DNA of 64,000 nt. Source: Synergistaceae bacterium. GTDB taxonomy: Bacteria > Synergistota > Synergistia > Synergistales > Aminobacteriaceae. Position numbers and translations under genes: made by a program. This document shows, piece by piece, positions 8,875 through 16,594 of this stretch. The stretch's first letter is position 1. Every line of letters starts with the position of its first letter. Location: the NCBI GenBank assembly GCA_018436595.1, contig JAHDLC010000001.1, positions 62,001-126,000 of the forward strand. Reading direction: 5' to 3'. Below the pieces are notes generated by a model. That model made no database searches and was not told the DNA's origin. It worked only from the letters and a program-made list of their open reading frames with translations.

Positions 8875-10260
8875 TCAGGATTCCGCCGTCGCCTCGTTGT
8901 TGTAGGGGAAGAAGTTGTCCCACAGGCCGTCCAGGGTTTCCAGGGTCTTCCGGATGGACGGCACGGAATACCGCCCGTCCTTCTGCTCGAGGATTCCCTT
9001 TTCTTCCAGTTTCCGGACGGCGTCCCCGACCTCGAAGTCCATGGCGACGCCGAACTTTTCCTGCATCCATTCCTCGATCCGGTCGTCCAGTTCCTCCCGG
9101 GTGAAGGGAAGGCCCGAAGCGTTCCGCTCGGCGAGGAGGAAGTAGTAGGCCAGGATGATTTCCTTGCATTCCTCTTCCTCCGCCTCGTTCACAAGAAAGT
9201 CGAACACCCCGCCGTTATTGTCCAGATTGTGGAAATAGAGGGTTTTCATGAGACGGGCCTGGTGCTTTTCCTTGGTGTTCTTGTACTTGGCGAAGACCTT
9301 GAAGGCGATCATGCCCACCACGGAAAAGGCGGCCAGGATGGGGAAGAGCTTGTCCTGGAAATCGCTCCAGTTGATCGTATGCCCGAGGACCAGGGCGGTG
9401 ATGACGGTGCCGATGACCACCAGGGCCGGAATCACCTTGTTCACCACGCTGAAGAGTCCGCCGATAAGGGGGAGCAGGATGAGCCCCTTGTCCACGAGAG
9501 TCATGCGGATAGTCACGTCGGGAAAAAGGGTCTCCAGGGTGGAGACGGGGACGTTCTTGAAAATTTTCAGGAAGATGGTGGGTATCTTCGAACCCTTTCC
9601 GGACGGAGCGCTTTCCCGTTTTCCCACCACGGCCTCCTCCAGCAGGCGGCGCTGTTTTTCCCGTCCCGTTTCGCCGGCCGTTTCGGCATAATAGTCGTAA
9701 AATGCCTCCACATCCTCCTCGCTTTTCAGCTTGATCAGGATGAGAAGCCTCTGGAGCATATCCTCCGTCTCGGGGTCTCCGTTCTTCTTTTTGAGCCTGT
9801 TCCACCACGCCGACGGATCCGGGGCCTTCGGGACGCTCTTTCTGCCCCTGCGGTAGATGAGGATCTTTTCGTACTTCTCCCGGTTGACCTCGATGTTCAG
9901 TCCCCGGGGAGCGGCTTTTGTCATGATCTCGTTCAGCTCGTCCAGGGAAAGCTCCTTGTAGTTCGCAGCCTCGAGGAGCTTTTCCAGGGCCTCCACCATG
10001 GAGTCGAACCGGGCGGAGTAATCCTCGTCGGGGCCGCAGAGCTTCATGGTGTCCGCGTCCGGATTGAACGGATGATAAGCGTCCCGGGCCTGCCTCAGGG
10101 TACGGTGATACTCGTAGTGGTAAATGGCCTGGACCAGCCCGGCTACCCTGCGGAACTTCTCCCTGTCCTCTCCAGGGAGGGTTTGTTCGCCGCAGAGTGC
10201 CTCCACGATATCCGCTGTGCGCAGAGGTATGAATTTTTCCAAAGCGCTGTTTTCCCCCAT
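8875..10260 (-). CDS. DUF3754 (TMEM143-like) membrane protein
   Basis: A 461-residue protein that matches the DUF3754 layout: a long charged N-terminal domain (residues 1-240, including VNREKYEKILIYRRGRKS, a segment conserved in TMEM143/DUF3754 relatives), two or three hydrophobic segments around residues 260-330, and a C-terminal winged-helix-like charged region (residues 350-450). Human TMEM143 is mitochondrial; bacterial members have no proven role. ATG 10260 has GGAGGGCTG upstream. It stands alone between two convergent or divergent genes, so context gives no functional clue. Confidence 0.72.
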   Translation of the reverse strand: MGENSALEKFIPLRTADIVEALCGEQTLPGEDREKFRRVAGLVQAIYHYEYHRTLRQARDAYHPFNPDADTMKLCGPDEDYSARFDSMVEALEKLLEAANYKELSLDELNEIMTKAAPRGLNIEVNREKYEKILIYRRGRKSVPKAPDPSAWWNRLKKKNGDPETEDMLQRLLILIKLKSEEDVEAFYDYYAETAGETGREKQRRLLEEAVVGKRESAPSGKGSKIPTIFLKIFKNVPVSTLETLFPDVTIRMTLVDKGLILLPLIGGLFSVVNKVIPALVVIGTVITALVLGHTINWSDFQDKLFPILAAFSVVGMIAFKVFAKYKNTKEKHQARLMKTLYFHNLDNNGGVFDFLVNEAEEEECKEIILAYYFLLAERNASGLPFTREELDDRIEEWMQEKFGVAMDFEVGDAVRKLEEKGILEQKDGRYSVPSIRKTLETLDGLWDNFFPYNNEATAES

Positions 10261-10457
10261 CCTCAGCCCTCCGTTTCAACAGAAGCCTTTCCCGTCGCGG
10301 TTCCGTTCCCGGGAAGGAAAAAGACTATGTCCGCCGGAAGAAAAATGTATATTTCAAAAAGCGCCTTTAGAGTATATCACGGGGAGAATCGGACCTGGAA
10401 CGGAATTCTGCCCAACTGATTCCGCGGTTGTGTGCCGGGGAGGACAGCGACCCTCCT

Positions 10458-12428
10458 TCATTTTTCCTTTCCGGGCTTCTGTGAGATGATAAATCTGGCG
10501 TTCCGCTCCGGATCGCCCACGATGCCCAGGTAGTCGCCCGCCTCCAGGCGGAATGATCCGTCGGGGCCAGTGATCACATTGCCGTCCCGTCCCACGGCCA
10601 CCACGGACACGCCGAAAGTCTGCCTGATGCGGGATTCGGCCAGCGTTTTCCCGGCCAGGGCCGTGCCTTCGTGGAGAAAGACCCATTCCATGCTCATGAG
10701 GCCGGCGGCGTCCCGAAGCCTGGTGGAAGCCTCGAATTCCGGCAGTGAGGTGTAGAGGGATCCGTAGAGCGCCCGGCGCATGGCGTTCAGTTCGTTCTGG
10801 ACCGCCGTCGCAGGAAAGTCGAGGTACAAAAGGACCTGGCGGGCCATCTCCAGCCCTGCCTCCACGTCGGGCCGGATGATTTCCCTGACGGCGTTTTCTT
10901 CCAGGAAGGGAAGATGCTCATCGCTCACCGAGAGGGCCAGGATGGTACCTTCCCCGGTCCGCCGGCGGAGGGCCCGGATGATGTCCATGGCGTCCAGGGG
11001 ATCCTGGGCGGTGACCACGGAGAGCCGGGCGGACTCGGGGGATGCCGCCTCGAGGATGACATCCTGGGCAGGATTGCCGAGGACCAGGGTGAGCCCGGCG
11101 CCTTTTCCCTTCAGGAAGCTGTCATGGACCGGCTCCACGATGACATGGGCAATTCCCAGGCCCATCAGGATTTCCGCCATCCGGTGGGCGAAGGTTCCGC
11201 CTCCGGCAAGGACCACGTGATCCCTGAGGCCTGCTTCGGGAAGATTCACCGAGCGGACGGCGGAGGGCTTCCCGAGCTTCAGCGTGAAGGAGTAGACCGG
11301 GGCGGTCAGCCCCGAGATCACCGGTCCGAGGATCATGGAGACGATCACGGTATTCAGCGACAGGGCGTATACCTCCTGCCCGATGGCTCCTGCATCGAGG
11401 GCCTCCTGGAGCACGATGAAGGCGATTTCTGACACGGGAATCATGCCGAAGAACACCGCCAGGGGAATGACCCTCCCGTAGCCGAAAAGCCTGGTGACCG
11501 CCGCAAGGATCAGCCCCTTCCCGAAGACGGCCGCGGCAAACAGGCCGAGCACCGTGCCGAACCTTGAAGCGAGGAAGAAGGGATCGAGGAGCATGCCGAT
11601 GGTGACGAAAAAGAGGAGGCCGAAAATGTCCCTCACGGGGACAAGGTCGCTGAGAGCCCTTCTGCCGTAGTCCGATTCGCTCAGCACGAGTCCCGCCATG
11701 AAGGCCCCGAAGGCGAAGGAAAGCTCGAACAGGTAGGTCAGGTAGCCGATGCCGAGTCCGATGGCGGTGACCGTGAGCAGGAAAAGCTCCCGGGACTCCC
11801 ATTTCGCCACCGCTTTCAGCACCAGGGGGATATACCGGGCCCCGATGTAGAACATGGCGGCCACGAAAAGCACGACCTTTCCCACCGGCATCAGGATTCC
11901 CGAAACCGAGAAGCCCGTGGAGTCGAGGTTCATCAGAAGCACCATGAGGGGGATCACGAGGATGTCCTGGACGATGGACATGCCCAGCATCACCCTGCTT
12001 GAAAGGGTACCGAGCTGCCCCCTGGATGCGAGGGTTTTCAGAATGACGGCAGTGCTTGAGGAGACGATGGCCACGGAAAACCACAGGGACGGAACGGTCT
12101 CCCATCCCATGAACTGCCCTATGCCCCAGCCGAGGCCCACTGTGAGGGCTATCTGGATTCCCGTCCCGCCCAGGGCCACCGCCCTGATGGGTAGAATGCC
12201 CCTGAGGGAAAACTCGAGGCCGAGGGAGAAAAGAAGAAGGGCCACACCGATCTCGGCCAGGCTCTCAACCTGGTCCACATCGCTCAGGGTGATTCCCCCG
12301 GTATAGGGTCCGACCACGATTCCGGCGAGGATATAGCCGAGGATGAGCGGCTGGTTCAGCCTCCTGGCGGCAAGACCGCCGAAAAGGCCGGCGAGGACGA
12401 CGATGATGAGGTCTGTTGCAATGCCCAT
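10458..12428 (-). CDS. KefB/CPA2-type monovalent cation:proton antiporter with RCK domains
   Basis: A 656-residue protein: 12-13 membrane helices of the Na+/H+ exchanger fold (residues 5-385), a cytoplasmic TrkA_N Rossmann domain (about 400-520; VVLAGGGTFAHRMAEIL marks the nucleotide loop) and a C-terminal TrkA_C domain (about 585-650; GTALAGKTLAESRIR). The motif LLFSLGLEFS in TM3 and the AFGAFMAGLVLSES segment are typical of CPA2 antiporters. RCK domains usually gate K+ or Na+ efflux by nucleotide or glutathione binding. ATG 12428 is chosen because the membrane domain begins there. The upstream region is shared with the divergent peroxiredoxin gene. The exact ion is unknown. Confidence 0.88.
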   Translation of the reverse strand: MGIATDLIIVVLAGLFGGLAARRLNQPLILGYILAGIVVGPYTGGITLSDVDQVESLAEIGVALLLFSLGLEFSLRGILPIRAVALGGTGIQIALTVGLGWGIGQFMGWETVPSLWFSVAIVSSSTAVILKTLASRGQLGTLSSRVMLGMSIVQDILVIPLMVLLMNLDSTGFSVSGILMPVGKVVLFVAAMFYIGARYIPLVLKAVAKWESRELFLLTVTAIGLGIGYLTYLFELSFAFGAFMAGLVLSESDYGRRALSDLVPVRDIFGLLFFVTIGMLLDPFFLASRFGTVLGLFAAAVFGKGLILAAVTRLFGYGRVIPLAVFFGMIPVSEIAFIVLQEALDAGAIGQEVYALSLNTVIVSMILGPVISGLTAPVYSFTLKLGKPSAVRSVNLPEAGLRDHVVLAGGGTFAHRMAEILMGLGIAHVIVEPVHDSFLKGKGAGLTLVLGNPAQDVILEAASPESARLSVVTAQDPLDAMDIIRALRRRTGEGTILALSVSDEHLPFLEENAVREIIRPDVEAGLEMARQVLLYLDFPATAVQNELNAMRRALYGSLYTSLPEFEASTRLRDAAGLMSMEWVFLHEGTALAGKTLAESRIRQTFGVSVVAVGRDGNVITGPDGSFRLEAGDYLGIVGDPERNARFIISQKPGKEK

Positions 12429-12536
12429 AAACTCATCCCTTTCCTGACGATGGCCTATTTTTACATGTTCCGGCGGAAAGTGCAAAAGAGGCTGTCCCGC
12501 CGGAAAGAATGACGGTGAAAAAAGACACAAAAATCC

Positions 12537-12564
12537 TTGACATTTAAAATGATTACCATATAAT
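12537..12564 (+). promoter_or_regulatory. Sigma70-type promoter of the selenoprotein peroxiredoxin gene
   Basis: TTGACA at 12537-12542 and TATAAT at 12559-12564 are both perfect consensus boxes, separated by 16 nt. Transcription would begin near 12571, leaving a leader of about 100 nt before the ATG at 12670. Confidence 0.8.
12544..12558 (+). promoter_or_regulatory. PerR/Fur-like operator in the promoter spacer
   Basis: TTAAAATGATTACCA matches 11 of the 14 defined positions of the PerR consensus TTATAATNATTATAA and lies exactly between the -35 and -10 boxes. A repressor bound here would block the promoter. The match and position are seen; regulation by a PerR/Fur-family protein is inferred and the regulator gene is not in this window. 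Confidence 0.4.
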
Positions 12565-12669
12565 AAAAATGAAAAAGATGGCTCGTAACGTTCTTGTTAT
12601 AGTATACTGATATAAATAATTCCAGCTATGTGTCGTATATTTCAGGGTATCTTGAAAGGAGGAGGTTTC

Positions 12670-13389
12670 ATGGCTGAGGAAAAAGTATCATGCGCCGTTC
12701 CCGCGTCCACCGTTGAAGGATCGAGTAATGAACCCGCGCCCGCCGCGGAGGTAAAGAAGGAGGCTGTTCGCATGGGTGTCACTGTCGGCATGAAGGCGCC
12801 GGATTTTACCGCTCCGGCATATTACAAGGGCAAGTTCACCACCGTCAAACTCTCCGATTTCGCCGGAAAGTGGGTTTCTCTCTGCTTCTATCCCGGTGAT
12901 TTTACCTTCGTCTGAGCCACCGAAGTGTCGGCGGTCGCCGACCGTTATGCGGAATTCCAGGCTCTCGGGGTTGAAGTGATATCCGTGAGCGTTGACAGCC
13001 AGTTCGTCCACAAGGTGTGGAACGACACTGAACTCTCCAAGATGGTGGACGGCGGCGTGCCCTTCCACATGGCCTCCGACGGCGGCGGCGCCATCGGCAC
13101 CGTCTACGGCGTCTACAGCCCAGCACAGGGCGTGGACTTCAGGGGCCGCTTCCTCATCGATCCGGACGGAATCATCCAGGGAATGGAAATCCTCACTCCT
13201 CCAGTAGGACGCAACGTGGACGAAACGCTCAGGCAGCTCCAGGCTTTCCAGCTTGTCAGGAAGACCGGCGGCAAGGAAGTGACCCCCTCCGGCTGGACTC
13301 CCGGCGGCAAGGTCCTCAATCCCGGCCCGGATCTCGTGGCCAACGTGTGGAAGTTCTGGAATCCCAAGGACGTCTACGGCAAGAAATAA
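12670..13389 (+). CDS. Selenocysteine-containing peroxiredoxin
   Basis: A peroxiredoxin of 239 residues that reads through an in-frame TGA at 12913-12915 as selenocysteine 82. The reading frame and homology continue unbroken across the TGA, and the codon falls exactly on the peroxidatic Cys of the family motif P-x3-T-x2-C (here P75, T79, Sec82). The thioredoxin-fold core starts near residue 40 ([12 protein letters not shown]) and ends near residue 180; the tail [15 protein letters not shown] is typical of Prx1/AhpC-like proteins. No Cys follows Sec82, so there is no resolving Cys in the usual place; Cys72 and Cys8 are the only thiols. It should reduce peroxides in the cytoplasm. A strong SD (AAAGGAGGAGG) precedes ATG 12670. 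A second SD and in-frame ATG at 12772 could give a 205-residue form. The gene is monocistronic, with promoter and terminator. Confidence 0.9.
12913..12942 (+). promoter_or_regulatory. Bacterial SECIS-like element
   Basis: Directly after the TGA, GTCGGC (12927-12932) and GCCGAC (12937-12942) form a 6-bp stem with the 4-nt loop GGTC. The stem starts 11 nt after the TGA and the loop begins with G about 18 nt after it, in the range known for bacterial SECIS hairpins bound by SelB. The hairpin is seen; its function is inferred. Confidence 0.75.
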
Positions 13390-13411
13390 CCGTTCTTTCC
13401 CAAAGAAACAC

Positions 13412-13444
13412 AAACGCCGCCCCGGAAACGGGGCGGCGTTTTCA
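13412..13444 (+). terminator. Bidirectional terminator between peroxiredoxin and tryptophanase
   Basis: AACGCCGCCCC and GGGGCGGCGTT form a perfect stem with a GAAA-type loop, followed by T's on the plus strand. It lies between two convergent genes and probably ends both transcripts. Confidence 0.85.
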
Positions 13445-13463
13445 TGGGCTGTCTTCGGTACGT

Positions 13464-14855
13464 TTACAGGTTCTTCGGCCGAAGGTGGGCGAGGAAGTGC
13501 TTCAGCCCCTTCACCGGGGGCTCGTAGGTGATCTCCAGGCCGTAGCGGATGGAGTCGCGGCGCCTGTAGACGTTGACGATGGTCTCCGCCACGTACTCCA
13601 TGTGGCTGTTGGTGTAGGTTCTGCGGTTGATGGCCAGACGGTAGAGCTCCAGTTTCGGGAAGGTGCGCTCTCCGGTTTTCTCATCCACGTTTTCGAAGGC
13701 CAGGGCGCCGAGGCCGATGCCCCGGACGGCCCCTTCCCGGTAGATCTCGATGGAGAGCACGTCGGCCGGGTAGGACCCCTGGGGGATGTGGGGAAGGAAG
13801 GCTCCGGCGTCGATGAAGACGGCGTGGCCTCCGATGGGCTGGATGCAGGGCACTCCACCCTCGGAGAGCAGTTCGCCGAGGTACCGGACCTGGGCGATGC
13901 GGTGGGTGAGGTGCTGTTCGTTCACCATCTCCCGGAGTCCCACGGCCAGTGCTTCCAGGTCACGGCCGGCGAGGCCGCCGTAGGTGGCGAAGCCTTCGAA
14001 GAGGATGACCCGCGGGACGACCCGGAAGTACATTTCCTCTGTCCGGCACGCCACGAGGCCGCCGATGTTCACCAGGGGGTCCTTCTTGCAGGACACGGTG
14101 ATGGCGTCGGCGGTGTCCATGGTGGCCTTCAGGATCTCCGCCACGGTCATGTCCCGGCAGTCCGGCTCCCGGTCCTTGATGAACCAGGCGTTCTCCGCCA
14201 TGCGGGCGGCGTCGAGGAGCAGGGGAATGCCGTGCCTTTTCGCCACGGCGGACACGTCCCGGAGGTTCTTCAGGCTCACGGGCTGTCCTCCGCCGGAGTT
14301 GTTGGTGATGGTCACCATGATGAAGGGAACGTGCCCCCTGTTGTCGGCGAGGGCCTTTTCAAGCTTGGCGATGTCCACGTTGCCCTTGAAGGGGTGCGGG
14401 TTCTCCCGGTCGAAGGCCTCCTCGATGACGCAGTCCACGGAGGATGCCTTCGCGTTGAAGATGTGCCCCCGGGTGGTGTCGAAGGGCATGTTGAAGGGAA
14501 TCACGTCCCCTTCCTTCACGAGAGAGCCGAAGACCACGTTCTCGGCGGCCCGGCCCTGGTGGACGGGAATGGTGTAGTCGAAGCCCAGGACGTCCTTCAC
14601 CGCCTTCTTCAGGCTGTAGAAGCTGTCCGCCCCGGCGTAGGCCTCGTCGCCCATCATGATGGCGGCCCACTGCTGCTTGCTCATGGCGCCCGTGCCTGAA
14701 TCGGTGAGAAGGTCGATATATACGTCCGCGGACCTCAGGCCGAACATGTTGAAATGCCCGGCTTCCAGCGCACGCTCCCGCTCCTGCTGGTCCGGGACGT
14801 GGACGGGCTCCACCATCTTGATGCGGAAGGGCTCGGGGGGAACTCTGGTGACCAT
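13464..14855 (-). CDS. tnaA: Tryptophanase (tryptophan indole-lyase)
   Basis: A fold-type I PLP beta-eliminating lyase of 463 residues that would split tryptophan into indole, pyruvate and ammonia in the cytosol. It is collinear with TnaA and tyrosine phenol-lyase (FIDLLTDSGTGAMS-like start, GDEAYAGADSFY, HQGRAAENV, TITNNSGGGQPVS). The PLP lysine is Lys258 in SCKKD; the preceding residue is Cys where Ala or Gly is usual. Three positions favour tryptophanase over tyrosine phenol-lyase: Asp126 in FDTTRG (Thr in TPL), His in GLKHFLAHL near the C-terminus (Phe in TPL), and no Arg at the TPL phenol-binding site (GIGLGA). ATG 14855 is chosen since AGGAGG lies 10 nt upstream; GTG 14864 is too close to it. 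No tnaC-like leader or tnaB permease is adjacent. Confidence 0.9.
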   Translation of the reverse strand: MVTRVPPEPFRIKMVEPVHVPDQQERERALEAGHFNMFGLRSADVYIDLLTDSGTGAMSKQQWAAIMMGDEAYAGADSFYSLKKAVKDVLGFDYTIPVHQGRAAENVVFGSLVKEGDVIPFNMPFDTTRGHIFNAKASSVDCVIEEAFDRENPHPFKGNVDIAKLEKALADNRGHVPFIMVTITNNSGGGQPVSLKNLRDVSAVAKRHGIPLLLDAARMAENAWFIKDREPDCRDMTVAEILKATMDTADAITVSCKKDPLVNIGGLVACRTEEMYFRVVPRVILFEGFATYGGLAGRDLEALAVGLREMVNEQHLTHRIAQVRYLGELLSEGGVPCIQPIGGHAVFIDAGAFLPHIPQGSYPADVLSIEIYREGAVRGIGLGALAFENVDEKTGERTFPKLELYRLAINRRTYTNSHMEYVAETIVNVYRRRDSIRYGLEITYEPPVKGLKHFLAHLRPKNL

Positions 14856-14962
14856 GGGGCTCACTCCTCCTTTGGGTTTTTGGGAAAAGGTCAGGTTTCT
14901 TCCGCTATTCTATCCCATATTCGGTACTTTGCGCCACTTTTTTATCACGGGGTGTGAAAAAA

Positions 14963-14990
14963 TTTTCAACCATCTGCTATGTGGTATAAA
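14963..14990 (+). promoter_or_regulatory. Possible promoter of the methyltransferase gene
   Basis: TTTTCA (14963-14968) and TATAAA (14985-14990) are 16 nt apart in an A+T-rich stretch upstream of the start at 15065. Each box has two mismatches or fewer to consensus. It lies in the gap that separates the divergent tryptophanase and methyltransferase genes. Confidence 0.35.
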
Positions 14991-15064
14991 AGACCTGTTT
15001 TCAGAGGTTGGGAGCGGCCGGGAAGGGAATCCGTCCCGGCCCGAAAGACGGAGGGGGACAGGAG

Positions 15065-15754
15065 ATGGATGTGCCGAAGACAGGGAGCTTTGACGGCCAG
15101 AGAGAGCTCTGGGAGCGGTCCTTCACGGAGGATGGGGCGTTTTTCGGTCAGGAGGCGAGCCTTCCGGCCCGGTGGGCGGCTGAGGCTTTCCGGCGGGACG
15201 ACGCAAAGCGGATTCTGGAGCTGGGATGCGGCCAGGGGAGAGATTCCCTGTTTTTTGCCCGTCGGGGATTTTTTGTGACGGCGGCGGATTATTCGGCGGC
15301 AGCCCTGAAAACTCTTTCGGAAGAAGCCGCTGTCCGAGGAACGGCCTCACGGATCCGTACAGCGGAGACGGATGCACGGAAAGTCCTCCCCTTCGAAGAC
15401 GGTTCCTTCGACGGATGCTATTCCCACATGCTGTTCTGCATGGCCCTGACGCTGAAGGAGCTTCTCTTTCTTGCCTCGGAGATCCGGCGGGTTCTTGTCC
15501 CCCGGGGGCTGAACATCTACACAGTGAGGCACAAGGGGGATGCCCACTGGGGAAAGGGGGCTTGCAGGGCGGAGGACATATGGGAGCTTGACGGGTACGC
15601 CGTCCGTTTCTTTGACCGTCAGGCCGTGGCCCTGCTCGCTGACGGGTTTTCCCTGGAGGAGGTCACGGAATTCGAGGAAGGCGACCTGCCACGGAAGCTG
15701 TTCTATGTGGCAGAACGGAGGCTGGAAACTCCTGTTCCGGGGCCGGCTGCCTGA
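15065..15754 (+). CDS. Class I SAM-dependent methyltransferase
   Basis: A 229-residue enzyme with the Rossmann-like methyltransferase fold. Motif I is ILELGCGQGRDSLFFARRG (about residues 44-62), the acidic ribose-binding residue follows in VTAADYS, and LPFEDGSFDGCYSHMLFCM corresponds to motif IV. This resembles TehB/UbiE-like small-molecule methyltransferases. ATG 15065 has GGGGGACAGGAG upstream; the frame is open for 19 codons before that but without a better start. It is divergent from tryptophanase and 78 nt ahead of the EEP gene. The methyl acceptor is unknown. Confidence 0.8.
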   Translation: MDVPKTGSFDGQRELWERSFTEDGAFFGQEASLPARWAAEAFRRDDAKRILELGCGQGRDSLFFARRGFFVTAADYSAAALKTLSEEAAVRGTASRIRTAETDARKVLPFEDGSFDGCYSHMLFCMALTLKELLFLASEIRRVLVPRGLNIYTVRHKGDAHWGKGACRAEDIWELDGYAVRFFDRQAVALLADGFSLEEVTEFEEGDLPRKLFYVAERRLETPVPGPAA

Positions 15755-15832
15755 AAAACAGGCCGAAAAACCGATGAAAGACTCGCGTTTTGCTGTATAA
15801 TCACTGATTATTTCTTTACCCGGAGGATCTGC

Positions 15833-16594
15833 ATGCGACTTGTACTCTACAACATCCGCTACGGGACCGGCACGGGATGGGACTACCATTTTCCCTTCCC
15901 CTTTTCCGGCTGTCTCCGGAAAACCGAGGGACGGTTCCGGCGGATCACCGACTTTATATCGAAGCTGAAGCCCGACATCGTGGGGCTTGTGGAGGCTGAC
16001 TCGGGCTCCTACAGGCAGAACGGCGAATGCCAGGCGGAACTCATGGCGGCCCGGCTGAAAGCCGAGTCCGTTTTTGCCTGCAAGTACCACCACGAGTCTC
16101 TCGTCTCCAGGGCCCCCCTGCTGAAATCCCAGGGGAACGCCGTGGTGACCAGGCTGCCGATTCTCTCGACCCGGGAGCACTACCTGAGCAGGGGGGTCAA
16201 GCGGACCCTCCTCGAGGTCGAGTTTGAGTCTTTTACCCTCTTCCTGGCCCATCTTTCCCTGGGGTACGGAACGAGGAAAATCCAGATCGGCGAAGTGGCG
16301 GAACGGTGCCGCCAGGCGAAGAAGCCCGTCATTCTCGCCGGTGACGGTAACATGTACGCCGGCGAGAAAGAGCTCCGCCCCCTCTTCCGCAAGGGGCTGT
16401 TCAGGAACGCCAACGACGGGAACATGCCCACCTATCCCAGCGGACTGCCGGCCCTGGCCCTCGATTTCGTGCTCTACAGCGAGGGCATTGAGATGAAGGA
16501 CTTCCGGGTCCCCCGGGTCAGGTATTCCGACCATCTCCCCCTCGTCTGCGACTTCACTCCTGAAGGCCGGAGCGGGGAGGCGCTGGCCTCATGA
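15833..16594 (+). CDS. Endonuclease/exonuclease/phosphatase (EEP) family protein
   Basis: A 253-residue metal-dependent phosphodiesterase or phosphatase. The four catalytic blocks of the EEP fold are present: LYNIRYG (Asn near residue 6), GLVEADSGS (Glu near 51), the DxN pair in AGDGNMY (near 181) and YSDHLPLV (Asp-His near 236). There is no signal peptide. Its stop overlaps the next start (ATGA at 16591), so it is translationally coupled to the phospholipase D-like cardiolipin synthase. This suggests a joint role in phospholipid turnover. Family members act on DNA, sphingolipids or inositol phosphates, so the substrate is open. Confidence 0.85.
   Translation: MRLVLYNIRYGTGTGWDYHFPFPFSGCLRKTEGRFRRITDFISKLKPDIVGLVEADSGSYRQNGECQAELMAARLKAESVFACKYHHESLVSRAPLLKSQGNAVVTRLPILSTREHYLSRGVKRTLLEVEFESFTLFLAHLSLGYGTRKIQIGEVAERCRQAKKPVILAGDGNMYAGEKELRPLFRKGLFRNANDGNMPTYPSGLPALALDFVLYSEGIEMKDFRVPRVRYSDHLPLVCDFTPEGRSGEALAS

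Noticed and set aside
7619-9169. 516-codon minus-strand open frame opposite the AspT-like gene
   Set aside because: Biased His/Glu/Gly composition, crosses the terminator and the opposite gene; a shadow.
12628-13389. Peroxiredoxin gene broken by a premature TGA (pseudogene or two separate ORFs)
   Set aside because: The frame and family similarity continue across the TGA, which sits on the catalytic Cys position and is followed by a SECIS-like hairpin; selenocysteine is the better explanation.
13347-14699. 450-codon plus-strand open frame antisense to tryptophanase
   Set aside because: Its translation is rich in Gly, His, Val and Asp with no domain, a common shadow of G+C-rich coding DNA; the tryptophanase frame is unmistakable.
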